From NCBI GenBank assembly GCA_902796455.1, contig CADBPH010000253.1, positions 1 to 15,915 of the forward strand: DNA of 15,915 nucleotides, in the 5' to 3' direction. This DNA is from an uncultured Bacteroidia bacterium. Lineage in GTDB: Bacteria; Bacteroidota; Bacteroidia; Bacteroidales; UBA932. The position numbers and the translations under genes are program-made. Shown here piece by piece: positions 8,801 through 15,315 of this stretch. How positions within the stretch are numbered: position 1 is the stretch's first letter; each line of letters begins with the position of its first letter. The notes under the pieces were generated by a model. The model saw nothing but the letters and a program-made list of their open reading frames with translations, was not told the origin of the DNA and ran no database searches.

Positions 8801-8822
8801 TGAGAAAACGGGAAAGTTTCAT
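5817..8822 (-). CDS. BACON-domain lipoprotein with caspase-fold (clan CD, CHAT/C25-like) peptidase domain
   Basis: The 1001-residue product is a predicted surface lipoprotein (signal peptide, VSSC, Cys19). Two BACON-like beta-sandwiches follow, about 23-108 ('SELSFTQQGGSQQISVSSNQ', 'WTVTF') and 109-192 ('WISVV', 'VHIVQKA'). A helical linker (about 200-250) precedes an alpha/beta domain (about 305-490): 'RALILAPFQ' (310-318), 'GYTVDVFED' (336-344), 'DVILFSTHGN' (361-370), 'FIYLSVCHSS' (430-439), then 'AGAAVGNNNTY' and 'ALHNGQSLLEAR'. A hydrophobic strand ending in HG and another ending in xxCxS are the clan CD catalytic arrangement, giving a predicted His368/Cys436 dyad. The C-terminus (about 565-800) has three YD-like turns, then beta-rich sequence. 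ATG 8822 begins the signal peptide; the frame is open to 8936 but has no signal before that. Peptidase activity is inferred, not shown; CHAT, C25 and C11 cannot be separated by eye. Confidence 0.8.
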   Translation of the reverse strand: MKLSRFLILFSILAMVSSCTKEASLSVGTSELSFTQQGGSQQISVSSNQAWTVTFSGEGFSVSPTSGTGNGSISVTASPNQGYDNRTGKITVSAGGLSENISLVQAQKDAITLDRNEYELDYFPATLEIKVGSNVDYTVDAPAGWISVVSTKALAESKVVLSVARNDTKETRETNVRISGEGIDQNVHIVQKATAPFPETDEERKASQQLSDGIAKATDAIIEKFKKESGDGKLDAKAVATKFLDLEDVISAVPNKTGTAIIVKQRDGVHLNVILDNCDSHAVSYPATGSVGTKAPAVKLTTASYPNGKRALILAPFQSHWQENLSGYKTLLEKKGYTVDVFEDEVADFSKFRGQFLQDYDVILFSTHGNVDGMSADGKTSTESYLCTGTTITKGHESHYDDLLLVTYGESNYYGVTLATLDDTDFEDAFIYLSVCHSSAFANAFVSHNAGAAVGNNNTYSTSVAAFHDYNMLEALHNGQSLLEARDHLLDRYRTEGNQGVADYLQGLQMFFVRDEGKPYYISKPFSHELQPDIAAEDRISYIIMRSNATGNYGKSSASYSVNESVYSATYDANGRLSHMEHATEKLGMSDYGSYPYYRVVTDMSWNGSSALNWKERRYRALGKGVMDGNEGFGSGSYMRPMMESEAFTDTHTDFTFSVSSDKISFRDEVGDAGWSFDSEGKLQTLVTMGMTMKYKWEDDNITEVKINDYGEEMTIKLEYYDLENKWNGVTGPTGWMYDDYLFPQINGLNLYSTQKLIKRLYIPGEDYYDTDFSYQTDSRGRISKMTVTSRNKTKEYEFHYGGEAAPVLGIPGELVKEQSISNANLSFNSKEANRTDFSCDLTTVLYSGKTEKKQYSEAFYSLFNLEGWTNPSHEISCRRTSSQAASINGITIQDSGRNTERSDGLKYRRYDITLSLDCYEKPITFPIYSVLPRVSWWNGSSVQSREYDYTPITKDRLYSKIPWDVQSHTDVTVWLNFSGKSDFSPIDDFYHAQLTFNSSN

Positions 8823-8889
8823 AGTGGACAGAATAGTTTCTGGTGTATTAAAATTTTGTGTTTTCCGTGTGTTAGTATTCGGATAGATG

Positions 8890-8921
8890 CAAAGATAGTC
8901 TTTTTTCCCGTTTTTCCGCAA
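8890..8921 (-). promoter_or_regulatory. Bacteroidota promoter for the caspase-like lipoprotein gene
   Basis: On the minus strand, TATCTTTG (complement of 8890-8897) matches the -7 consensus exactly, and a TTG at 8919-8921 lies 21 bp upstream as a partial -33 element. The -7 box is 67 bp before the ATG at 8822, giving an AT-rich untranslated leader of about 60 nt. It shares the 197-bp gap (8823-9019) with the divergent promoter at 8988. Confidence 0.7.
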
Positions 8922-8987
8922 GCGGCCTTGCGGCATCGGTCAGGAAAAAAACGGCCCGGGCGGCTTTTTTCTTTGTCCCGTATCATG

Positions 8988-8995
8988 TATCTTTG
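8988..8995 (+). promoter_or_regulatory. Bacteroidota -7 promoter box for the lipoprotein-DUF5723 operon
   Basis: TATCTTTG matches the -7 consensus and lies 24 bp before the ATG at 9020, leaving a short leader of roughly 18 nt. A T-run at 8965-8970 lies at the right distance for a -33 element but has no G, so that part is weak. It faces the opposite promoter at 8890-8921 in the same intergenic gap. Confidence 0.6.
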
Positions 8996-9019
8996 TATGG
9001 TATAGATCCAATTTCTGAC

Positions 9020-10156
9020 ATGAAGCCGACCTTCTGTGCGCTTGCAATGCTGTCAGCGACCTTTTTTCTTCCGAGTTGTCTCGTCGACAAGGCATATGAC
9101 TTGGACAAGCTGGATAAGGAGATCACTGTTTTCGAAGACCGGGTTTCCCTGCCTGTAGGCAACCTTGGCCCCCTTGACCTGAAATTCCTGCTGCCCGATG
9201 CCTTGTCCGTTTTGATTAGTGACGGAGATGACGGGTATTTGACCATTTCCCATAACGAGAACATTTTCACCCGCAGTGTCTACGAAGCGGAGCCCTTTCC
9301 TTCCGAAAGCGGGGAGACAACCTATATTTTGTCCAGCGGCGCCAAGACGGTATCCACCGGAATCGCCGCCAGCGCCTTCGGTGCGCTGGGCTTCAGGTTC
9401 CCGGACCAAAAAGTCAGTTTCACATTTACCAACCCTTTGGAGTACCTGATAGATTTCCGTACCACGGTCAAGGCCCAGTGCCGGGACCGGCATGCAGACG
9501 ATACCTACCTGGCGGAGTGGCCGGTAGACATGTATTTGTATTCGACCCCGATAGAAACCACCCTGGGGCCCTATTCCCTGCCGGACGATGAACTGGATGC
9601 CATCCGGAAAGTGAGCTTGGATACCTTGATCTTTCAGCTGCCCGCGAACTGGCGCGAGAAACTTCCCCAAGACGCCCCGTCTGACATTGTCGGGGAGATG
9701 CACTATACGAGCCACATTTCCTTCGCGGGCAGCAATGCTTCCCTGGACAGTCTCAAACTCCGGAAAGTCCATTTGGGGATCGGTGCCTATGAATTCCGCC
9801 ATTGCTCCGCGTCTTTCACCATGGAGAATACGCTTCCGATCAATTTCCTGATCCGGAAGATTGATTTCCTTATGCCGGACCCGGCCGATTCCTCCCTGCT
9901 GATTGTCGATCCGAATATCACCGTCACCCCGAACATCCTTCTGAAAGGCGGGTCACTTGATAATCCGGGTGTCACTCCCGTCACCTTGGAAATCCGGGCA
10001 AAAGAAGGAACCATACCGGATATAAACGGGCTCCAACTTTCCCTCAGTCTTGAAAATCGGAGTCTCGATGACGAGCCGCTCTCTCTCCGGCAGGGGCTGA
10101 CCTTCAAAGATGCAACAATCTCCTTCTTCGGAGGGATAACCTTGAACAAGAAATGA
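9020..10156 (+). CDS. Predicted lipoprotein of unknown function, partner of the DUF5723 protein
   Basis: The 378-residue product starts with a lipoprotein signal peptide (hydrophobic 6-17, LPSC, predicted lipidated Cys20), so it should be anchored in the outer membrane or periplasm. After 'LVDKAYDLDKLDKEITVFED' the chain is mostly predicted beta strand, with repeated 'PLDLKFLLPDAL', 'FTFTNPLEYLIDFRT', 'MENTLPINFLIRKIDFLMP' segments that resemble stacked beta-sandwich strands. I recognise no catalytic motif. The frame is open to a TTG at 8993, but that TTG is inside the -7 box, so ATG 9020 is used. Its stop overlaps the next start as ATGA (4 bp), so the two proteins are likely made together. 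From memory, a lipoprotein of this kind next to a DUF5723 gene is a recurring arrangement in Bacteroidales, which suggests the products interact; no function is established. Confidence 0.75.
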   Translation: MKPTFCALAMLSATFFLPSCLVDKAYDLDKLDKEITVFEDRVSLPVGNLGPLDLKFLLPDALSVLISDGDDGYLTISHNENIFTRSVYEAEPFPSESGETTYILSSGAKTVSTGIAASAFGALGFRFPDQKVSFTFTNPLEYLIDFRTTVKAQCRDRHADDTYLAEWPVDMYLYSTPIETTLGPYSLPDDELDAIRKVSLDTLIFQLPANWREKLPQDAPSDIVGEMHYTSHISFAGSNASLDSLKLRKVHLGIGAYEFRHCSASFTMENTLPINFLIRKIDFLMPDPADSSLLIVDPNITVTPNILLKGGSLDNPGVTPVTLEIRAKEGTIPDINGLQLSLSLENRSLDDEPLSLRQGLTFKDATISFFGGITLNKK

Positions 10157-11514
10157 TGACCGGAAAAAAATATTTCGCACTGGCTGCATTCCTGCTGGGT
10201 TGCCTGGGGATTGCCGGTGCCCAGACCCTCCATGAGGGCCTGTTTCTGGACGGCAACCAGACAGGATACCGGGCGAACCCCGCTTTGGTAAAAGGCAATG
10301 GATTCCTGTGTATCCGCTCGTATGCGACGGACCAGCTGACGAACATCGGTGCGTCAGCGTTCTTGTATCCGCAAGAAGGACGGGTCGTTACCGCCCTGCA
10401 CTCCTCCGTTCCGGCCGAGACCTTCCTCAATAACCTGAAAGCAGAAAATTCCCTTGTCCGGAACATGACTTACAACTTGTTTTCATATGGGAACGCGCGG
10501 GGTAAGGCTTTCCATACCTTTGAAATAAACTTGCGGGGGATGTACGGGGCCAGTGTCCCCAAATCCATATTCGAGCTGGTCAAGACAGGCATCAAGACGT
10601 CCACTTATTCGTTGGGTAACACGCATGTGGAGGGGAATGCCTATGCGGAATTTGCCTACGGACATACCCGGAAGCTTTCGGACAAAGTGACGGTCGGAGC
10701 CCGGGCCAAGTTGCTCGTCGGCCTGGTGTCTGCCGACTACCGCCTGACGCGGATGGACATGACCTTGAATGAAAACGCCTATACCGCTGACGTGGAGTCC
10801 GAAATGAGGGTCACGAACAGTCTCCTCTCTTTCCCGAAAGACGAGGACGGGAATTATGTTTTCCGGAAACCGACGACCAAAGGCAGCCGGAAACTCCCCG
10901 GCGGTTACGGCGCTGCCTTTGACCTGGGAATCGTCGTGACCCCGGTCAAAGGGTTGGTTCTGTCGGCCGCTGTCCTGGATTTGGGCGGTATTCTCTGGCA
11001 CTATGGCAATGCCGGCTATTCCCAAGGCACGGCTTCTTTCCAGGGCTTCGGCGATGTGTCCTTCGATCAGTTGAATGGTGCGGACCTGCTCGAGCTGATC
11101 CGCGATGCCGGAAATGATTTTCTCGGGACCCTGAAACTCAAGCCCGCAAACCGGATCAACCGCTTTGAGGCCCTCCCGATAAGGATCAACGGGGGAGTCC
11201 GGTATGCCATGCCCTTTCATGAGCGGCTGGCTGCCGGCGTCACCGGTCAGTATACCGGATTCCAGAACATGCCCTATTGGGCGGGTCGTTTTTGCCTCTC
11301 AGAACGGCCACTCGATTGGCTGGATATCATGGGGAACGTCGGCGCGGACAGCCATGGTGGCGTCTGGGGGATTGCCGGGACCCTGCGCATTGCGCAGTGC
11401 CGCATCAACATGAGTATGGACCGGAGTTTCGGGCGTTATCTGCCCGGCCACCGGTCCATACCCCTGAAAGCTTGCTATAAAGTTTTTTCGGTCGGTATTA
11501 CATACGAACTGTAA
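10153..11514 (+). CDS. DUF5723-family outer-membrane protein
   Basis: The 453-residue protein has a type I signal peptide (about 1-23, ending GIAGA before QTL). The mature N-terminus 'LFLDGNQTGYRANPALVKGN' and the later 'AFHTFEINLRGMYGASVPKS' are typical of DUF5723 proteins, which are predicted outer-membrane beta barrels related to PorV/FadL-like channels. Alternating beta strands with glycine and aromatic residues run to the end: 'KVTVGARAKLLVGLVSADYR', 'GYGAAFDLGIVVTPVKGLVL', 'AAGVTGQYTGFQNMPYW', with a last strand 'YKVFSVGITYEL'. ATG 10153 overlaps the upstream stop by 4 bp; a second ATG follows immediately at 10156. The role is unknown; co-translation with the lipoprotein suggests an outer-membrane lipoprotein-barrel complex. 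The stop lies only 6 bp from the stop of the opposing hydrolase gene. Confidence 0.82.
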   Translation: MMTGKKYFALAAFLLGCLGIAGAQTLHEGLFLDGNQTGYRANPALVKGNGFLCIRSYATDQLTNIGASAFLYPQEGRVVTALHSSVPAETFLNNLKAENSLVRNMTYNLFSYGNARGKAFHTFEINLRGMYGASVPKSIFELVKTGIKTSTYSLGNTHVEGNAYAEFAYGHTRKLSDKVTVGARAKLLVGLVSADYRLTRMDMTLNENAYTADVESEMRVTNSLLSFPKDEDGNYVFRKPTTKGSRKLPGGYGAAFDLGIVVTPVKGLVLSAAVLDLGGILWHYGNAGYSQGTASFQGFGDVSFDQLNGADLLELIRDAGNDFLGTLKLKPANRINRFEALPIRINGGVRYAMPFHERLAAGVTGQYTGFQNMPYWAGRFCLSERPLDWLDIMGNVGADSHGGVWGIAGTLRIAQCRINMSMDRSFGRYLPGHRSIPLKACYKVFSVGITYEL

Positions 11515-11520
11515 CGACCT

Positions 11521-13398
11521 CTAATGCTGTGTCTTGATCGGGATGAACTTGAAGTTCGCGATATCCTCCTCCGGAACATCGTCCCCCGTGTACCAGTAGA
11601 CATGGCTCTTGGCGAAAAGGTCGAGCATGTCTTTCTGCTGCTGGCCCTTTCCGCTGAATGAGGTGCAGAAAATCGGCCGTCCGAAACGGTAGCAGATGCT
11701 CAGGAGCCATCCGGCCTCCGGAGCCGGCTGCTCGGTCGAGAAGGCCGTCACATCGGACAGGGACCAGATTTTCCAGACCAGATCGGCATCCGAGACCCCG
11801 CCATACGCCAACTGGTCCCATCCGCGGATGCGTCCGTGGATAAGGGAAGCGCGGTAATCAAAGTCCGGCTCGAACGGCTTCACGCTGACATACGGGGTCA
11901 TGAAGACCGGTTGGTTCGGATACTGGTTCCGGGCATAGGTGAAGAGCAAGTCAACCAGCCCCTCCACGCGCTTGCGGTCCGTGGCCTTTTCTCCCGGATG
12001 ATAATAAATGTCCCATCCCCGGATGGTCGGATTGTCGTAATAATGGGCGATGACATCCCGGACATATTCGGCGAGATCCTCGTCGGAAATGTCGAGCACG
12101 TCATCCGTGACAAGTGTCGGCAGGATGGTCATCCCTTTCTGGCTAGCCCAGTTGACCCATTCATCGAAATTGTGGAAGAACCCGAAACGTTCATAGCGCC
12201 AGTGATTGTAATGCACCGGAATACGGATGCTGTTGTATTTCTCCGGGGCGGAACTTGGCCGCATCCCTTTGATGGCGGAACCGGTCAGGGGACCACCGAC
12301 GACCCATTTCCAGGCGCGTTCCTGACTCCAGCGTTCCGTTACCGGAATGCCGGGATCCGGGTCGGCCTGGCCGGGGGCGAGGAAATGGAAATTCTTGATG
12401 ATTTCGTACTCCCGGGCATCGTACATGTCACCGTCGGCCCATAGGAAATCGTGGAACATGGGCTCGAAGGGATCATAGGTGCTCCGGCTCCACTTGACGG
12501 ACCAGTTCGCATCGCTGTTGTACATGCCCCAGAGGTAGAAATGGACATGCTCGCGGGCGAAAGCGCTCAAGGTCCGGAAAACGCCGGAACCGTAGACCCG
12601 TGTCATGCATTCGGTGCAGACCATCGGACGGTTGGAAATGCTGCGCACCTTCTGCAGGGTGACCTCCAGGTCACGGCCCATATTTTCCGCGGCCTGATAG
12701 TCGTGGAAATTGTGGATATCCATCATGGCTTCCACTTCCGCGCGCCTTTTCCATGCCCGTGAAACCGTGTCTGTGTCAAAGCAGGTTTCCCAGATGATGG
12801 AGGATGTGATGGGCTGGATAATGCCTTCATCCCGGCACCACAGGACCATTTTCTCGATCCAGTCCATGTTCCGGTACGTATTTGCCTCGTCAGCGCGGTA
12901 GCGCGGCTCATTCCAGATATCCCAGAAGATAATCCGTTCATCCGTTGCGAACGCGCGGACAATCTGCCGGATGGTTTCCTCGCATTCTTTCAAAGCCTGT
13001 TCTTCGTCCGGACGGTTGTAATACTGGTTCTGGATGCTCAGGACCGGGGAAACTGTCATTCCGAACTGGGCGGCTTCCTCCGCGAAAGTGCGGATAAAAT
13101 CAATCTGCTCCTGTGCCGTACTTCCTTGGATCCAGGTCCGTACGGAGTTCAGTCCGTATTCCGAGGCTTTCCGGAGAATCTCGACACGGCTTTGTCCCGG
13201 ATAAGCCGCGGAAGGAGCATTGAAACCATGGATTTCACCGACCTTTTTCTCCCAGTCCCATGCCTGCTGTTCGGTCCACTGTCCACGCGGTGCCGGACGG
13301 ACCGGAGTTTTCTTTCTGGCCGTTGTCGGGAAAGGCGATGCAATGAGCGCGATGACGGCTAGTAAGGCGCTGATGGTGAATATATTGATTCTTTTCAT
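11521..13398 (-). CDS. Secreted GH5-like glycoside hydrolase with a degenerate second barrel (paralog A)
   Basis: The 625-residue product has a type I signal peptide (about 1-27). An N-terminal barrel (about 40-345) starts 'QWTEQQAWDWEKKVGEIHGF' and has clan GH-A features: acid/base in 'FWDIWNEP' (Glu164), 'MDIHNFHDY' (226-234), nucleophile in 'RPMVCTE' (Glu263) and 'HVHFYLWGMYN' (284-294). A second segment (about 355-625) repeats the same order: 'RWSQERAWKW', 'YNSIRI', 'GMTILPTLVTDD', 'GWDIYYHP', 'RPIFCTS', 'SHVYWYT', but with His467 and Ser580 where the catalytic glutamates would be. Substrate is unknown; similar proteins are often labelled cellulase-family or 1,4-beta-xylanase. It follows paralog B by 6 bp in the same operon and carries a 131-bp tract nearly identical to B at 11660-11790. 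The retaining mechanism is inferred from family. Confidence 0.87.
   Translation of the reverse strand: MKRINIFTISALLAVIALIASPFPTTARKKTPVRPAPRGQWTEQQAWDWEKKVGEIHGFNAPSAAYPGQSRVEILRKASEYGLNSVRTWIQGSTAQEQIDFIRTFAEEAAQFGMTVSPVLSIQNQYYNRPDEEQALKECEETIRQIVRAFATDERIIFWDIWNEPRYRADEANTYRNMDWIEKMVLWCRDEGIIQPITSSIIWETCFDTDTVSRAWKRRAEVEAMMDIHNFHDYQAAENMGRDLEVTLQKVRSISNRPMVCTECMTRVYGSGVFRTLSAFAREHVHFYLWGMYNSDANWSVKWSRSTYDPFEPMFHDFLWADGDMYDAREYEIIKNFHFLAPGQADPDPGIPVTERWSQERAWKWVVGGPLTGSAIKGMRPSSAPEKYNSIRIPVHYNHWRYERFGFFHNFDEWVNWASQKGMTILPTLVTDDVLDISDEDLAEYVRDVIAHYYDNPTIRGWDIYYHPGEKATDRKRVEGLVDLLFTYARNQYPNQPVFMTPYVSVKPFEPDFDYRASLIHGRIRGWDQLAYGGVSDADLVWKIWSLSDVTAFSTEQPAPEAGWLLSICYRFGRPIFCTSFSGKGQQQKDMLDLFAKSHVYWYTGDDVPEEDIANFKFIPIKTQH
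11660..11790 (-). repeat. Near-identical 131-bp tract shared with 13547-13677 (copy in paralog A)
   Basis: Aligned with an offset of 1887 bases, this stretch differs from 13547-13677 at only three positions (11725, 11773, 11774). The first 65 bases are identical. It encodes residues 537-580 of paralog A, ending at the Ser580 that replaces the nucleophile. Sequence on both sides diverges abruptly, so this is more than general paralog similarity. Confidence 0.85.
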
Positions 13399-13404
13399 GA
13401 TGTC

Positions 13405-15270
13405 TTAGTGCTTGGTGATGATCGGCGTAAAGTGGAAGCGGGCGACGTTGCGCTCCGGAATCAAATTGTCCGTAAACCAATAGACATGGCTCTTCCGGAA
13501 AAGATCCAATATTTCCAATTGATCGGTTTCGCTTTCGCCATGGAAAGAGGTGCAGAAAATCGGCCGTCCGAAACGGTAGCAGATGCTCAGGAGCCATCCG
13601 GCCTCCGGAGCAGGCTGCTCGGTCGAGAAGGCCGTCACATCGGACAGGGACCAGATTTTATAGACCAGATCGGCATCGCTGACGCCGCCGTAAGTCAGTT
13701 TGTTCCATCCGTTGCGGGTGCCGTGGATCAGGGCAACCCGGTAATTGAAATCCTCCGGGAAGTCTTCGACAGCGACGAATGGCGTCATGAAAACCGGCTG
13801 GTTCGGGTACTGGTTCCGGGCATAGGTAAATGCTGTTTCAATGGCTTGTTCCACTTTCGCCCGGTCTGTCGCCTTCTCGCCGGGATGCCAGTACAGGTCC
13901 CAGGCCAGGATGGTCTGGTTGTCATAGTACCGGCCGACCATGTCTTTGATGAATTCTCCCAGTTCTTCCGGCGTGGCATACAGGTCATCGTCCGTCAACA
14001 GGACAGGGAGAACCGTCATGCCGCGGTCTGCCGCTTGGGAAAGCGTCCTTTCGAACCGCTCATGGAAGCCGGAACGCTGGTCTGTGGCAAGTCCCCGGTA
14101 TTCCTTGAAATTGACTTTGATCCGGATGCTGTTGTAGGCGCCTGGAAGGGAAGTGAGATGCTTGCTGTCGGCATAGCCTTTGACCAGCCCGGCTCCCGCC
14201 ATCCTTCTCCAGACCCTTTCATGTCCCCAGCGGTCGGTCACGGGTATTCCCGGATCCAGGTCTTCTCCTTTGTCCCAGAAGCGGAAATTCCGGATATACG
14301 GGAACTCCCGGGCGTCGTAAGCGTCTCCGTCCGCCCATAGGAAATCGTGGAACATCGGTTCGAAGGGGTCGTATGTGCTCCGCCCCCATTTTACGGACCA
14401 GTTCCAGTCATTGTTATACAGCCCCCAGAGATAAACGTGGATATGTTCTTTGGCGAACACAGGGAGTGTCCGCTGGACAGTCGATCCATTCACGCGGATC
14501 ATGGCCTCCGTGCAGACAATCGGCCGGTTGGAAATCTTCCGGATGCGGTCGACGGTATACGCGATCTCCGCCCCGAAATTCCGGGCACAGTCGTATGAAT
14601 GGAAATTGTGCAGGTCCATCATCGCTTCGACCTGGCGGCGTTTTTCCCATGTCGGGCTGCTGACATCCGCCTTCGAATCGGGGTCCCAGATGATGGAAGC
14701 CGTAATCGGCTGGCACAGATTTTCTTCCCGGCACCAGTGGACGACTTTTTCTATCCATTCCAGTTCCCGGATGGTCTCGGGGTCGCCGGCCTTGAAACTG
14801 GGTTCGTTCCAAACATCCCACAGGACGATGCGCGGGTCATTGGCGAACGGCCGGACAATCGTCTTGATGGCTTCCTCCGCTTTCTTCAGGTTCTCTTGTT
14901 CATTCTCCTTGTCCCTGAATAATTTGCGCTGAATGGAAAGGACAGGGGATATGGTCATGCCGAATTGCTCTGCCTCGTCAGCCATCTTGCGGATGTACGC
15001 GGCTTGTTCTTCGGCGGTCGCTCCCTTGAGCCAGAAGCGGACCGAATTGAATCCAAGCTCCTTGGCTTTTTCCAAGAGCTGGATATTGGTCATGCCGGGA
15101 TAGGGGGATTCCGGCTGATTGAAACCGATGATGACACCTGTTTTCTTCTCCCACTCCCAGGCCTGTTTTTCGGTCCATTGCTTCCGCTCGCGGGCGGAGG
15201 TTGGGCCGGTCAGCGTGCAGAGAAGGAGGACTGCGGGAAGTGCCGCCCGGATAATCTTGTTACTAAACAT
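13405..15270 (-). CDS. Secreted GH5-like glycoside hydrolase with a degenerate second barrel (paralog B)
   Basis: The 621-residue product has a type I signal peptide (about 1-26, cleavage near TSA-RE). The catalytic barrel (about 31-335) includes 'QWTEKQAWEWEKKTGVIIGF', acid/base in 'LWDVWNEP' (Glu156), 'MDLHNFHSY' (218-226), nucleophile in 'RPIVCTE' (Glu255) and 'HIHVYLWGLYN' (276-286). The second barrel (about 347-621) repeats this order: 'RWGHERVW', 'YNSIRI', 'GMTVLPVLLTDD', 'AWDLYWHP' with His462, 'RPIFCTS' with Ser575, and 'SHVYWFT'. It is closely related to paralog A along its whole length, indicating tandem duplication. It starts 45 bp after the TolB-like gene without a visible promoter and ends 6 bp before paralog A, so all three probably share one transcript. 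Substrate is unknown; a clan GH-A retaining glycosidase is the best reading of the first barrel. Confidence 0.87.
   Translation of the reverse strand: MFSNKIIRAALPAVLLLCTLTGPTSARERKQWTEKQAWEWEKKTGVIIGFNQPESPYPGMTNIQLLEKAKELGFNSVRFWLKGATAEEQAAYIRKMADEAEQFGMTISPVLSIQRKLFRDKENEQENLKKAEEAIKTIVRPFANDPRIVLWDVWNEPSFKAGDPETIRELEWIEKVVHWCREENLCQPITASIIWDPDSKADVSSPTWEKRRQVEAMMDLHNFHSYDCARNFGAEIAYTVDRIRKISNRPIVCTEAMIRVNGSTVQRTLPVFAKEHIHVYLWGLYNNDWNWSVKWGRSTYDPFEPMFHDFLWADGDAYDAREFPYIRNFRFWDKGEDLDPGIPVTDRWGHERVWRRMAGAGLVKGYADSKHLTSLPGAYNSIRIKVNFKEYRGLATDQRSGFHERFERTLSQAADRGMTVLPVLLTDDDLYATPEELGEFIKDMVGRYYDNQTILAWDLYWHPGEKATDRAKVEQAIETAFTYARNQYPNQPVFMTPFVAVEDFPEDFNYRVALIHGTRNGWNKLTYGGVSDADLVYKIWSLSDVTAFSTEQPAPEAGWLLSICYRFGRPIFCTSFHGESETDQLEILDLFRKSHVYWFTDNLIPERNVARFHFTPIITKH
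13547..13677 (-). repeat. Near-identical 131-bp tract shared with 11660-11790 (copy in paralog B)
   Basis: Partner of the tract in paralog A. The shared region encodes the DADLVxKIWS...FCTS portion of the second barrel; one of the three base differences is silent and the other two, in one codon, change Trp to Tyr. Nearby segments with identical protein, such as the FTYARNQYPNQPVFMTP region, differ at several silent positions. Confidence 0.85.
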
Positions 15271-15315
15271 GTGGCGTATAACTATTTAGATCAACTGTCA
15301 TTAGAAGGGAATGCA

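Noticed and set aside
8945..8970. A-run, GC-rich centre and T-run as a possible terminator between the divergent genes
   Set aside because: The A and T runs can pair, but the centre does not continue the stem properly, and no transcript would need to end between two divergent promoters.
11836..14340. Long plus-strand open frames (up to 310 codons) opposite the two hydrolase genes
   Set aside because: They mirror the codon structure of the paralogs, occur at equivalent places in both, and have no start signal or domain; they are shadows of the conserved minus-strand frame.
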